Counted from the first letter of the stretch, positions 1 to 9,058 are shown. The stretch is DNA of 49,463 nt from Haliea sp041746975 (GCA_041746975.1 JBGTGB010000127.1:1-49463), one strand, 5' to 3'. Made by a program: numbers and translations. Notes: a model not told the origin generated them from the letters alone.

Positions 1-171
1 CTGCTGCGGCTTGGCCGCCAGCACCAACGGGGCCTCGTCGGGCCAGTGCCGGTCCTCGCGGACGAAAAAGTGGCCGTAGGTCGCCGCCGGGGCGGCCCTC
101 GCGGAATTGGCCAGCGATAACGCCAGAAGCGTCGCGACAGCCAGCCGCTGGACATTCAGTCTTGTAGTCAT
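1..171 (-). CDS. Exported protein of unknown function (5' end only)
   Basis: The first 57 codons of a gene that runs off the left edge. It starts at an ATG (169-171 on the minus strand) preceded by a good ribosome site (AGGAAGAGGTG). The N-terminus is a clear Sec signal peptide: a short basic start (MTTRLNVQR), a hydrophobic core (LAVATLLALSLA) and a likely cleavage after NSARA. The mature part begins APAATYGHFFVREDRHW. I recognise no family in the visible part. It is divergent from the WS/DGAT gene at 297 with 125 bases between them. Confidence 0.6.
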   Translation of the reverse strand, partial: MTTRLNVQRLAVATLLALSLANSARAAPAATYGHFFVREDRHWPDEAPLVLAAKPQQ

Positions 172-296
172 CACCTCTTCCTGCCCTGAGCCGGGAGGAC
201 TGCCTGGTAGAGCAGCCAGTGGGTTAATGATATAACGACTACCGGTCGCTACACACTCATGATGCGACAACGCAACCAGGGCGGGACCGCAACGGC

Positions 297-1775
297 ATGA
301 AGCAACTTGGCATCCTCGACTCCGCATTTATCAACATGGAGCTGCCCAACACGCCCCAGCACGTGGGTTCCCTGGGTATCTACGATCCTTCCACTGCGCC
401 CGGTGGCAAGGTCCGGTTCAAGCAGGTCATTGCCACTTTCGAGCGGCGGCTCGCCAGCCAGCCCCTGTTTCGGACCCGCCTGGTACGGGTGCCCGGCGGG
501 CTGGACCGCCCCTATTGGGTCAAGGATGAGCGCTTTGATGTCGAATTTCACCTGCGTCATATCGCCCTGCCCAAACCGGGGGACTGGCGCCAGTTGTGTA
601 TCCAGGTAGCACGCCTGCACTCGCGTCCGCTGGATATGGGCAGACCGCTATGGGAAGCCTGGATCATCGAGGGCCTGGACCGGATGCCGGGGCTGCCAGC
701 AGGTAGTTTCGCTGTCTACACCAAGATACATCACTCCCTGGTCGACGGCATGGCAGGAAACAGTATCGTCGCCCTGATTCACGACCTGGTCGCCGACCCA
801 CAGGCTGATTTGTCAGCGCAGGACCCACCGAAACTGGTGGACCCGCAGCCCAGTATCGCCGAACTGCTGGCGCGGGCCTCCATCAACGGGGTCCGCAATG
901 TGGCCGGCGTCATCAGCGGGGGTATAGGCAGCTCGGCCGAGCTCGCGCGCTACGTCAGCGCGATACTGCGCAAGGAAGTGCCACCCCCGGATATCAGCGC
1001 ACCCAAGACCCGGTTCAACCGGTCGGTGGGGCCCCACAGGGTGTTCGCGGCCGCGGAATTCAGCCTGCAGCGGATCCAGGCGGTCAAGGACGCCGCCGGA
1101 GTCAAGGTCAACGACGTGGCGCTGGCGATTACCGGCGGGGCACTGCTGCACTATCTGGCAGAGCTGGACGAGGCGCCGGCGGCTGCTTTGGCGGCGACGA
1201 TACCGCTCAACATGCGGACCCGGCGAGACAGCAGCGACGACAACAATCAGGTCGGCTCGGTATTTGCCTCGCTGCACACGGATCTCGCCGACCCGGCGCA
1301 GAGATTGCAGGCCATCCACCAGAGCGCCGCCGAGGCACAGCGCTCTGGTGACAGCAGTCCGATGGTGGACGTGCTGAAACTGGCAGGGGTGTTCGCGCCC
1401 GCCCTCACCCGGCCGGTTCTGGGGTTCTGGGCGCGCAATCACCTGTCGAGCTACCTGCCGGTGAATATCTCCACGGTGGTGTCCAACGTCGCCGGGCCGG
1501 ATTTTCCCCTGTATTGCGCCGGAGCACGGCTGGTGGACTACTACGGCCTGGGGGTACTCACTCCGGGGATGGGTATCTTCCACATGTTCTTCAGCTATTG
1601 CGGCAAGGTGACGATTTCGGTGCTGGCCGACCGCGAGATGCTGCCGCAGCCAGAGCGCTACCAGGTCTGTCTGGAGAGCGCTTTGGAGGAACTGGAGAAT
1701 TCGGTTCTGCCGAGGTCTCGCGGGCGCCGCAGGCAAAAAAAACCCGCCTTGCGGCGGGTTCTAAACGTGCAATAG
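297..1775 (+). CDS. Wax ester synthase / diacylglycerol acyltransferase (WS/DGAT family)
   Basis: A 492-residue bifunctional acyltransferase of the bacterial WS/DGAT family. These enzymes esterify acyl-CoA to a fatty alcohol or diacylglycerol and make storage wax ester or triacylglycerol at the cytoplasmic membrane. The active-site motif HHSLVDG is at residues 145-151. The family PLW block is at 117-119, an ND-type motif (VNDVALAITGG) lies mid-protein, and the C-terminal domain has the NISTVVSNVAGP block. Length is normal for the family (450-500). The ATG at 297 fits the family N-terminus (ILDSAFINMELPNTPQHVG), but no clear Shine-Dalgarno is visible. A 13-codon ORF (259-300) overlaps it as ATGA. 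The last codons contain a strong hairpin (1741-1760). With the patatin lipase at 26860 it suggests neutral-lipid storage. Confidence 0.93.
   Translation: MKQLGILDSAFINMELPNTPQHVGSLGIYDPSTAPGGKVRFKQVIATFERRLASQPLFRTRLVRVPGGLDRPYWVKDERFDVEFHLRHIALPKPGDWRQLCIQVARLHSRPLDMGRPLWEAWIIEGLDRMPGLPAGSFAVYTKIHHSLVDGMAGNSIVALIHDLVADPQADLSAQDPPKLVDPQPSIAELLARASINGVRNVAGVISGGIGSSAELARYVSAILRKEVPPPDISAPKTRFNRSVGPHRVFAAAEFSLQRIQAVKDAAGVKVNDVALAITGGALLHYLAELDEAPAAALAATIPLNMRTRRDSSDDNNQVGSVFASLHTDLADPAQRLQAIHQSAAEAQRSGDSSPMVDVLKLAGVFAPALTRPVLGFWARNHLSSYLPVNISTVVSNVAGPDFPLYCAGARLVDYYGLGVLTPGMGIFHMFFSYCGKVTISVLADREMLPQPERYQVCLESALEELENSVLPRSRGRRRQKKPALRRVLNVQ
1735..1760 (-). terminator. Rho-independent terminator for minus-strand transcripts
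   Basis: A perfect 8-bp stem with a 4-base loop: AACCCGCC (1741-1748), loop TTGC, GGCGGGTT (1753-1760). It is preceded by a run of eight A on the plus strand (1735-1742). Read on the minus strand this is a textbook intrinsic terminator, a GC-rich hairpin followed by a T run. On the plus strand only TT follows the stem. It sits inside the last codons of the WS/DGAT gene and would stop antisense transcription arriving from the LysR side. Confidence 0.6.
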
Positions 1776-1829
1776 TCTGGACCTGGACGGGCTTTCCCGA
1801 ACGCTGTCGAGCGGGAAATACTGTTGCAT

Positions 1830-1858
1830 TTGAACACGATACAAAAACCACTGATATA
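1830..1858 (+). promoter_or_regulatory. Candidate promoter of the LysR gene, with palindrome
   Basis: TTGAAC (1830-1835), a 17-base spacer and GATATA (1853-1858) form a plausible sigma-70 promoter in a markedly AT-rich stretch. The -10 overlaps a perfect 10-bp palindrome, GATATATATC (1853-1862). That would suit autoregulation by the LysR protein encoded at 1911. This is pattern-based inference only. Confidence 0.4.
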
Positions 1859-1910
1859 TATCCAATGTATTTTTGTTATGCTCTTCATGAATTGAAATCA
1901 TGGTGCTGCC

Positions 1911-2900
1911 ATGGACACGTTGAATCTGCATAAAGTGGACCTGAATCTGCTGGTTGCCCTGCAAGCCCTGCTGCAAGAGCGCAGTGTATCGCGCGCGGCA
2001 GAGAGGCTGCACATCACCCAGCCGGCGATGAGCAAGACCCTCGCCCGCCTGCGGGATCTATTCGACGACCCCCTGTTTACCCGCAGCAATCGCGGCATGC
2101 AACCAACCCCTCGTGCCCAGGAGTTGGCCACAGAACTCGGCGTTGTGCTCCACCATATCACCCGCCTGGTATCCGGTTCCCGCTTCGATCCCTATACCTA
2201 CAGTGGCGAAATCAGCTTCGCTCTCTCGGAGTATGTGGGCGTTGCCCTGCTCCCGGGTTTGATCAAACGCCTGCACCAATACGCCCCCAGGCTCTCCATC
2301 CGCACCATCACCCGGGTCGAGAACCAGCTCGAACAGCTGGCAACCGGGAGTCTCGATTTCGCCATCCATATCGCCCAGGCCCACTACCCCACCGAGTTCC
2401 GGACCCAGGTACTGGGCACCGCGCCACCGGCGATCCTGGTCCGCGAGGGGCACCCATTGACCCATGGTGAAATCACCTGGGAGCGCCTGGCGCTATACCC
2501 GGTAATTCGGGTGTATGTGCCCGACCTGGAGCAGGTCGAGCTGGCTCGCACTTCCGAGGCCTTCATGCGGGGACGGCATCCGCAGCAGGGATCGCTGGAG
2601 ACATCGCACCTGATGACAGCCATGGAGGTTCTGCGCAGCACCGACTATTTCCTCCCGGGCCCTGCCTATGTGCTGCAGAATTCCCATGCGACCGACGGTA
2701 TTGTAGCGCTGCCCACGCCGCCGGGGAGCCACGACGCCCTCAAGTACACGCTGGTGGCTCACAGGCGCACCAGCCACTCCGCCATGCACTGCTGGCTGTG
2801 GGACCAGATACTGGACACCATTCGCGCCATGGCGGCGGAGAATACTGCGGCCCAGCATGTCCGTTATCCTGCTATGCTGTCGCCCCTGAACACGCCCTGA
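1911..2900 (+). CDS. LysR-family transcriptional regulator
   Basis: A 329-residue LysR-type regulator. The N-terminal winged helix-turn-helix is typical: VDLNLLVALQALLQERSVSR, AAERLHITQPAMSKTLARLR and DDPLFTRSNRGMQPTPRA (about residues 9-68). An effector-binding type 2 periplasmic fold follows (about 90-300). The DLNLL start resembles the NodD/SyrM-like branch of LysR. It lies downstream of, and in the same direction as, the WS/DGAT gene but has its own AT-rich promoter region (1776-1910). Its target is not apparent; regulation of the acyltransferase is possible but unsupported. The stop codon falls in a tandem 11-bp duplication (2884-2905). Confidence 0.92.
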   Translation: MDTLNLHKVDLNLLVALQALLQERSVSRAAERLHITQPAMSKTLARLRDLFDDPLFTRSNRGMQPTPRAQELATELGVVLHHITRLVSGSRFDPYTYSGEISFALSEYVGVALLPGLIKRLHQYAPRLSIRTITRVENQLEQLATGSLDFAIHIAQAHYPTEFRTQVLGTAPPAILVREGHPLTHGEITWERLALYPVIRVYVPDLEQVELARTSEAFMRGRHPQQGSLETSHLMTAMEVLRSTDYFLPGPAYVLQNSHATDGIVALPTPPGSHDALKYTLVAHRRTSHSAMHCWLWDQILDTIRAMAAENTAAQHVRYPAMLSPLNTP

Positions 2901-2905
2901 ACACG
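2884..2905. repeat. Tandem 11-bp duplication at the LysR stop codon
   Basis: CCCTGAACACG occurs twice back to back (2884-2894 and 2895-2905), followed by a diverged partial third unit (CCCCGAAC). The TGA stop of the LysR gene lies in the second copy, so the duplication adds a few C-terminal residues. Confidence 0.8.
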
Positions 2906-2933
2906 CCCCGAACCGCACTATTCCGGACAGATC

Positions 2934-3752
2934 ATGAGTAGCAGCAAGCGACGCGACATTCCGCTCTACGCAACCCCGCTGGTGGAAACCCATTGCCACC
3001 TCGATTATCTGGATCAGGAGCAGCTGGCGCAGACTCTGGCCCGATCCCGGGAAGTCGGCATTGAGCGCATCGTGACAATCGCAGTGTCGGCGGCAAACCT
3101 CGATCGGGTCTTTGCCCTGACCAGGGCCGCGGACGATATCTGGGGCACCCAGGGAGTTCACCCCCACGAGGCGGAATGCTACGACAACGCCGTGGCCGAC
3201 ATCATCCGTGGCCGTGGCAGCGACCCCCGGATAGTAGCCGTCGGCGAAATCGGCCTCGACTATTTTTACGATCACGCCGATCGGGCAGTGCAGCGCCGGG
3301 TCTTCGCCGCCCAGCTGGCGCTGGCAGTCGAACTGAATCTGCCGGTGGTGATCCACACCCGCGAAGCCGACGATGACACCCGCGCCATTCTCGGGGAATT
3401 CAGCCGGGATCTCGGGCGCAAGGGTGTGATTCACAGCTTCACCTCGGGTCTGCCCCTGGCGGAATTCTGCCTGGACGCGGGATTCATGCTGGGTTTCAAC
3501 GGCATCACCACCTTCAATCGGGCCGACAATGTCCGCGAAGTTGTGGCCGCCACCCCGCTGGACCAGCTGGTGCTGGAGACCGACTCACCCTACCTGACCC
3601 CGGTGCCCTACAGGGGCCGCCCAAATGCCCCGTTCTACCTGCCCTTCGTCGCTGAGAAGGTAGCCGAGATAAAGCAATTGCCGGTGGAGGATCTACTGCA
3701 GGCGGTACGTTACAACAGCCTGGCGCTGTTTTTCCCCGAGGCGCTCGCCTGA
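2934..3752 (+). CDS. TatD-family metal-dependent deoxyribonuclease
   Basis: A 272-residue TIM-barrel metal hydrolase of the TatD family, cytoplasmic 3'-5' DNases and nucleases linked to DNA repair and degradation. Family signatures are visible in order: ETHCHLDYL (metal-binding HCHLD at residues 20-24), GVHPHEA, VGEIGLDYFYDH (the metal-binding glutamate), PVVIHTREADDD, VIHSFTSG and LVLETDSPYLTPVPYRG near the C-terminus with its metal-binding aspartate. All expected metal ligands appear present. Length is normal (about 260). It starts 33 bases after the LysR gene. The exact paralog (TatD, YcfH or YjjV type) cannot be assigned safely. Confidence 0.92.
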   Translation: MSSSKRRDIPLYATPLVETHCHLDYLDQEQLAQTLARSREVGIERIVTIAVSAANLDRVFALTRAADDIWGTQGVHPHEAECYDNAVADIIRGRGSDPRIVAVGEIGLDYFYDHADRAVQRRVFAAQLALAVELNLPVVIHTREADDDTRAILGEFSRDLGRKGVIHSFTSGLPLAEFCLDAGFMLGFNGITTFNRADNVREVVAATPLDQLVLETDSPYLTPVPYRGRPNAPFYLPFVAEKVAEIKQLPVEDLLQAVRYNSLALFFPEALA

Positions 3753-3766
3753 TCGGCGCTAAATTT

Positions 3767-3819
3767 GGCCAGCAAGCCTGAACCTGTAGGCAGTCAGTGG
3801 TAAACTGGCCGCCTTTTTT
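3767..3819 (+). terminator. Possible terminator after the TatD-type gene
   Basis: GGCCAG (3767-3772) can pair with CTGGCC (3805-3810) across a long loop that itself holds a short GCCT/AGGC hairpin. A run of six T (3814-3819) follows. The same stretch contains TAAACT (3801-3806), which could instead be a -10 box for rapA. Both readings are weak. Confidence 0.3.
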
Positions 3820-3854
3820 CGCGGGCACTGGGCTCGCCACAACGACAGGACGCC

Positions 3855-6659
3855 ATGGATTATATTGTCGGCCAACGCTGGGTCAGCCACGCAGATGCCC
3901 AGCTCGGGCTCGGAGTTATCGTTGAGGTGGAGCCGCGACGGGTTACCCTGAACTTCCCCGCGGTGGGTGAGGAACGCACCTATGCCGTGGAAAGCGCACC
4001 GCTGACCCGCCTGCGCTTCAAGGAGGGAGACCATATCTCCACCTCCGACAACCTGGAGCTGGTGGTCACCCAGGTCGAGGAAAACGGCGGCTTGCTGCTG
4101 TATACCGGCACCGATCACCATGAGCAGGCAGTGACGGTCTCCGAGCTGGATCTGGACGCCTTTGTGCAGATCACCACGCCCCAGCAGCGTCTCCTCAATG
4201 GCCACTTTGACAAGACCAGCGACTTTGCCCTGCGGGTCGCGACGCTGAACCAGATCGACCGCCTGCAGCGCTCCCCCGCGCGCGGGCTGATGGGATCCCG
4301 CACCAACCTGCTGCCCCACCAGGTGTATATCGCCAACGAAGTCGGCCAGCGCCACGCACCCCGGGTCCTGCTGGCCGATGAAGTCGGCCTCGGCAAGACC
4401 ATCGAAGCGGGCATGATCCTGCACCAGCAGCTGCTGACCGGGCGCGCGACCCGGGTGCTGATTCTGGTGCCACAGACGCTGCTGCACCAGTGGCTGATCG
4501 AAATGTTGCGGCGTTTCAACCTGCATTTTTCCCTGTTTGACGAGGAGCGCCTGCAGGAGCTGTCCGGGTTCGACGAGTTCGGCGACGAAACACTGCCGGA
4601 ACTCACCGACTACAATCCGTTCGAGAGCGAGCAGCTGGTGCTGTGCAGCCTCGACCTGTTTCGCGAATACCCGCAGCGCCAATTGCAGGCGCTGACCGCA
4701 GCATGGGATCTGGTGGTCGTGGATGAGGCCCACCACCTGCACTGGTCGCCGGAGGCTCCCGGCGAAGACTATCGCTTCGTCGCCGCCCTCGCCCGTCAGA
4801 ACCCCGGCCTGCTGCTGTTGACAGCAACCCCGGAACAGGTCGGTGTCGACAGCCATTTTGCCCGCCTGCAGCTGCTGGACCCTGAGCGCTTCCACTCGCT
4901 TGAGGATTTTCGCGCGGAAGAGCAACAATACCGCCACTGGAGCGAAATGGCACAGCAGCTGGAGCAGGGTGAAATCCCCTCGGACCTGCCCTCCGGGCTG
5001 GATCCTGCCACCCCCGCCGAAACCCTGATCGAGCAGATTCTCGACCGCCACGGTACCGGCCGCGTCATGTTCCGCAACACCCGGGCGGCCATCAGCGGCT
5101 TCCCCCAGCGCGTTATGCACCGCTACCCGCTGCCGACGCCAGATTCCTACAGCCTCGCCAACAGTGATGTACTGGAGGCGCTGCACCCGGAATCCCCCTA
5201 CCACGACGACAGCTGGCTGGCCTTTGACCCGCGGGTCACCTGGCTGGAACACACCCTGAAAGGCCTGCGCCCGGAAAAGGTGCTGGTGATCTGCGCCCGC
5301 GCTACCACCGCGGTCATGCTGGAGCACTACCTGCACCTGCGTGCCGGAATACGCTCTGCGGCTTTCTACGAGGGGCTGTCCATCATTGAGCGGGATCGCG
5401 CCGCCGCCTACTTCGCCGACGACGTCGCCGGGGCCCAGACCCTGGTCTGCTCGGAAATCGGCAGCGAGGGGCGTAATTTCCAGTTTGCTCACCACCTGGT
5501 CCTGTTTGACCTGCCCCTGAACCCGGACCTGCTGGAGCAGCGTATCGGGCGCCTCGACCGCATTGGCCAGAGCGAGAATGTGCAGATCCACGTGCCCTTC
5601 CTGCAAGGCAGTGCGCAGGAAACCTTGCTGGACTGGTACGACCGCGGCCTCGACCTGTTCCGCGAGAGCTGCTCCGCGGGCACCCTGATCTTCGACCGCT
5701 TCGAGGAGCGCCTGCTGGCGCAGCTGCGCCGGCGCGACGCGGACTTTGACGACCTGCTGATCGATACCGCGGCCTTTACTCTGGACACCCGCCGCGAGCT
5801 GCGGGAGGGCCGGGACCGCCTGCTTGAACGCAACTCCTGCAAACCGGAGGTGGCCGCAGCTGTGATCGCTGAGATCGAAGCCAACGAGGACAGCGCCACG
5901 CTGCAAGCCTATCTGGAATCTCTCTGTGAAGCCTACGGGGTAGAACAGGAGCATCACTCGGAGCAGGCCCTGGTGCTGCGCCCGACGGACCACATGCTCA
6001 CCGGCCACTTCCCCGGCTTGGAGGAGGAAGGCACTACAGTAACCTTCTCCCGCGACAAGGCTCTGGCGCGGGAGGACATGGCTTTCCTGACCTGGGAACA
6101 TCCCATGCTGGTGGAGGCCATGGATATGGTCCGCTCCACCGAGCTGGGAAATGCCGCCCTGGGCACCATCAAACTCAAGGGCATCGCCCCCGGCACCATG
6201 CTGCTGGAGAGCATCTTTACCATCAACTGCGTGGCACCCCGGAACCTGCAGCTGGAGCGCTTCCTGCCGCTTTCACCGCTGCGCCTGCTGGTGGATGCAC
6301 GGGGCAAGGACCTGGCCGGGCTGGTTCCCCACGAGCGGCTCAACGGCCTGGTGGAAAGGGTGAACAAAAGCACTGCCCTGGCCATCATCAAGCAGGTGCA
6401 GCCGGAAGTCGACGCGAAAATGCTCCTGGCAACGAAGCTGGCGGAAACCCAACTGGCGCCAACCCTTGAGGATGCGGAAACGCGCATGCGCGAGGAGCTC
6501 GGGGCCGAGCGGGAGCGGCTGCAGGCACTGCGGGCGGTAAACCCATCCATCCGCCAGGAAGAGCTGGACCACCTCGACTACAAGATCGAGGAGTGCGCCA
6601 TCCATATTCGCCACGCCGGCCTGCAGCTGCAGGCGCTGCGGCTGATCATTACGACCTAA
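3855..6659 (+). CDS. rapA: RNA polymerase-associated SWI2/SNF2 ATPase RapA
   Basis: A 934-residue RapA (HepA) homologue, slightly shorter than the 968-residue E. coli protein. RapA is a Swi2/Snf2 translocase that binds core RNA polymerase and promotes its recycling after termination. The N-terminal Tudor-like region is recognisable (GQRWVSHADAQLGLG). The helicase core follows: Walker A in LLADEVGLGKTIEAGMIL (residues 173-190), Walker B VVVDEAHHL (DEAH at 290-293), the TATP motif III, and a C-terminal helicase lobe with LVCSEIGSEGRNFQFA and LEQRIGRLDRIGQ (motifs V and VI). The RapA-specific C-terminal domain completes it. The ATG at 3855 matches the family start and has AGGA upstream. Confidence 0.97.
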   Translation: MDYIVGQRWVSHADAQLGLGVIVEVEPRRVTLNFPAVGEERTYAVESAPLTRLRFKEGDHISTSDNLELVVTQVEENGGLLLYTGTDHHEQAVTVSELDLDAFVQITTPQQRLLNGHFDKTSDFALRVATLNQIDRLQRSPARGLMGSRTNLLPHQVYIANEVGQRHAPRVLLADEVGLGKTIEAGMILHQQLLTGRATRVLILVPQTLLHQWLIEMLRRFNLHFSLFDEERLQELSGFDEFGDETLPELTDYNPFESEQLVLCSLDLFREYPQRQLQALTAAWDLVVVDEAHHLHWSPEAPGEDYRFVAALARQNPGLLLLTATPEQVGVDSHFARLQLLDPERFHSLEDFRAEEQQYRHWSEMAQQLEQGEIPSDLPSGLDPATPAETLIEQILDRHGTGRVMFRNTRAAISGFPQRVMHRYPLPTPDSYSLANSDVLEALHPESPYHDDSWLAFDPRVTWLEHTLKGLRPEKVLVICARATTAVMLEHYLHLRAGIRSAAFYEGLSIIERDRAAAYFADDVAGAQTLVCSEIGSEGRNFQFAHHLVLFDLPLNPDLLEQRIGRLDRIGQSENVQIHVPFLQGSAQETLLDWYDRGLDLFRESCSAGTLIFDRFEERLLAQLRRRDADFDDLLIDTAAFTLDTRRELREGRDRLLERNSCKPEVAAAVIAEIEANEDSATLQAYLESLCEAYGVEQEHHSEQALVLRPTDHMLTGHFPGLEEEGTTVTFSRDKALAREDMAFLTWEHPMLVEAMDMVRSTELGNAALGTIKLKGIAPGTMLLESIFTINCVAPRNLQLERFLPLSPLRLLVDARGKDLAGLVPHERLNGLVERVNKSTALAIIKQVQPEVDAKMLLATKLAETQLAPTLEDAETRMREELGAERERLQALRAVNPSIRQEELDHLDYKIEECAIHIRHAGLQLQALRLIITT

Positions 6660-6684
6660 CCCAGAGCAAACAAGGCCTCTACTC

Positions 6685-8232
6685 ATGACAACACTCTATC
6701 GCTGCACCATCGGGCTGCTGCTGACCCTGCTGGCAACGATTGCAACAGCCGACTATCTCGACACCAGCCACAGCTTCCGGGAACAAGCCGCCAGTGAGCC
6801 CGACACCCTGGTGGTGCTGGTGCCACTCAACAGTACCGACGGCCTGCCCGGCTGGGATGAGGATACCCGAGAGCAGTTCAGTCGGGCTCTCGCCGCCCAG
6901 GAGTTTGACGGCAGCATGAGCCAGCTGCTGGAGATCCTGGCGCCCACGGGACTCCCCGTCGACCGCCTGATCGCCGTTGGCCTCGGGGAGCCTGCCGAGC
7001 TCGCCCGCGCCGATGCCGAGATCCTGGGCGCAGCCCTCGCCAATTACCTGAACCTGGGCAAGGCACAGACTATCCTCGTGCACTCCGAGCTGATTACCAG
7101 CCCGGCCCTGAACACGGCTATCGTCACCTCAATTGCCCACGGTACCGACCTGCTAAACTACCGCTTGTACCGCTTCAAGACCAACGCCGAACCACGGCCG
7201 TCACAGGCTTACGAGTGGCTGGTGTTGGAGCAGGAAACGGCCGACCAAGCCTGGCTGCAGCTCAATGCACTCGCGCAGGGCGTCTCCACTGCGCGGGAGC
7301 TCACCAATCTGCCCGGCAGCGACGGCTACCCCGCCGCCTTCGCGGAACAAATGCGCTCACGGTTGCAGCCGCTGGGCGTCAAGGTCACCGTGCTCGGGCC
7401 GAAGGAGATATTGAATGCGGGCATGGGGGCCCTGTACGGGGTCAGCAAGGGCAGCTAGCACGGCGCCCATCTGCTGATAGCTCACTGGCGTGGCAGCGAC
7501 GATGTCCCCATCGCACTGGTGGGAAAGGGCAATACCTTTGATACCGGTGGTTACAACATAAAGACCGACTCCGACTCCATCCTCGCCATGACCGGCGACA
7601 AGGCCGGTGCCGCTGCAGTGGCAGGCACCATTGAGGCCCTGGCCAGGCAGAAGGCAAAGGTCAACGTGGTAGGCATTATGCCACTGTCGCAAAACGCAAT
7701 CTCCGGCACTGCCCAGCTGCCCGGAGATGTGGTCACCGCGGGCAATGGCATGACCATTGAAATTGCCAGTACCGATGCCGAGGGCCGGTTGATCCTGGCA
7801 GATGGCATCTGGTACGCGCGGGAACACTTCCAGCCGCGAGCGATCATCGATATCGCGACCCTGACCGGTGCCAAGGTAGGGGCCCTGGGTCGCGACTATG
7901 CAGCGATATTCAGCGAGGATGAGACGATCCTGGAGAGCCTGAAAGCGGCCGGCGAACTGACCCGGGAGCGGGTCTGGCAGCTGCCGCTGGGGCCCTATGA
8001 AAAAATCATCGACAGTCTCATCGCCGACATGAAGAACACCGGCCAGCCGGGCGCCCAGGCCGGTGCCATCTTCCTGCAGCGTTTTGCCGGCGACACGCCC
8101 TGGGCACACATCGACATGGCCGGCAATGGCCGCTTCGAGGCCACCAGCTTGCCACCCCTCACCGGGGCGACGGGTTTCGGTGTGCGCCTGCTGACGGAGT
8201 GGGTGAAACTGTACTCAGAAAACCAGAAGTAG
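6685..8232 (+). pseudogene. Exported M17 leucyl aminopeptidase interrupted by an in-frame TAG
   Basis: One reading frame from ATG 6685 to TAG 8232 encodes a full-length (about 515-residue) M17 leucyl aminopeptidase, but codon 258 (7456-7458) is TAG. The N-terminus is a signal peptide (LLLTLLATIATA), so the enzyme would be exported, unlike cytoplasmic PepA. The stop falls between the N-terminal domain (ending GALYGVSKGS) and the catalytic domain. After the stop the frame continues at once with HGAHLLIAHWRG, VGKGNTFDTGGYNIKTD (metal and catalytic lysines), MTGDKAGAA and STDAEGRLILADG. All metal ligands and the catalytic Lys and Arg appear kept. No ribosome site precedes the GTG at 7519, so independent translation of the catalytic half is unlikely. 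One C-to-T change (CAG to TAG) would explain it. It is a recent nonsense mutation, sequence error or readthrough case. Confidence 0.85.
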
Positions 8233-8243
8233 AGGGAGGGCGC

Positions 8244-9011
8244 TCAGGAGACTGCGACCAGCCCGCCGTCCAGTACCAGCACGTGGCCGGTAACCCAGGC
8301 GGAAGCTCGGGAACACAGGTAGATCGCGGTGCCGGCAGCATCCTCAGGCGAGCCCATGCGGCGGATGGGGAAGCCGCTGGTTATTTCCTCCTCATGCCCG
8401 GTCATGTGTGAGGTCATCTTGCTGGGAAACAGGCCCGGCGCGATAGCGTTGACGTTCACCTGCTCCCGCGCCAGCTCGGCACCCATGTGGCGCGTGAGAT
8501 GGTGCACCGCGGCCTTGCTCGCGGTGTAGCTGTAATTTTGCATGTGGCTGTTGGTGATGCCGTTCACCGAACCAATATTGATGACCCGTGCCGGATCCGC
8601 ATCCGTACCCGCAGCGCGCAGCGCAGGCAGCAGTTGCTGGGTGAGGAAGAAGATGGATTTCACGTTGAGATCCATGACCTTGTCCCAGCCGCCTTCGGCA
8701 AACTCGTCGACACTGGCACCCCAGGTGGCGCCGGCATTGTTCACCAGAATGTGCAGCGCCGGCTCGCGCTCGCGGATATTCGCGGCGAAGCGAGTGACGC
8801 CCTCCACAGTTGACAGGTCCGCAACCAGGGCAATGCACTCCCCCTGCTGTGAGAGCTCCGCAGCTGTCGCCCGTAACTCCTCCTCCCGCCGCGCAGTAAT
8901 ATAGGTGCGCACGCCATTGGCGACAAAGCCCTCGGCTATCATGGCCCCGATGCCACGGGAACCCCCGGTCACTACGGCAACCTTGCCACTGATATCAAAC
9001 AGGTTTTTCAT
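8244..9011 (-). CDS. SDR-family oxidoreductase, RhlG-like
   Basis: A 255-residue NADP-dependent short-chain dehydrogenase. Motifs are the TGGSRGIG cofactor loop (residues 16-23), LVNNAGATWG, the catalytic serine in INIGSVNG and YTASK (catalytic Tyr and Lys), ending WVTGHVLVLDGGL. The run of features (SRGIGAMIA, NNAGATWGA, VINIGSVNGI) is closest in my recall to RhlG-type 3-oxoacyl reductases. SDR substrate calls are nevertheless weak, and any 3-hydroxyacyl or alcohol substrate is possible. It is the last gene of the seven-gene minus-strand acyl-CoA operon, 47 bases after the carboxyltransferase, with its own GGAG ribosome site. It converges on the aminopeptidase gene with an 11-base gap. Confidence 0.88.
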   Translation of the reverse strand: MKNLFDISGKVAVVTGGSRGIGAMIAEGFVANGVRTYITARREEELRATAAELSQQGECIALVADLSTVEGVTRFAANIREREPALHILVNNAGATWGASVDEFAEGGWDKVMDLNVKSIFFLTQQLLPALRAAGTDADPARVINIGSVNGITNSHMQNYSYTASKAAVHHLTRHMGAELAREQVNVNAIAPGLFPSKMTSHMTGHEEEITSGFPIRRMGSPEDAAGTAIYLCSRASAWVTGHVLVLDGGLVAVS

Positions 9012-9058
9012 TGGTGTTCTCCGCCTAAATCAGTTGAGTCCAGGACCCACGGGGCCCG

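Noticed and set aside
3759..6101. 780-codon open frame on the minus strand opposite rapA
   Set aside because: It is a shadow of the GC-rich rapA coding strand: composition is Gln/Val/Gly-rich, it shows no domain pattern, and rapA is unmistakable.
7519..8232. Independent gene for the catalytic half of the aminopeptidase
   Set aside because: The only start after the amber is a GTG inside the conserved VGKGNTF motif without a ribosome site, so it would lack needed N-terminal sequence.
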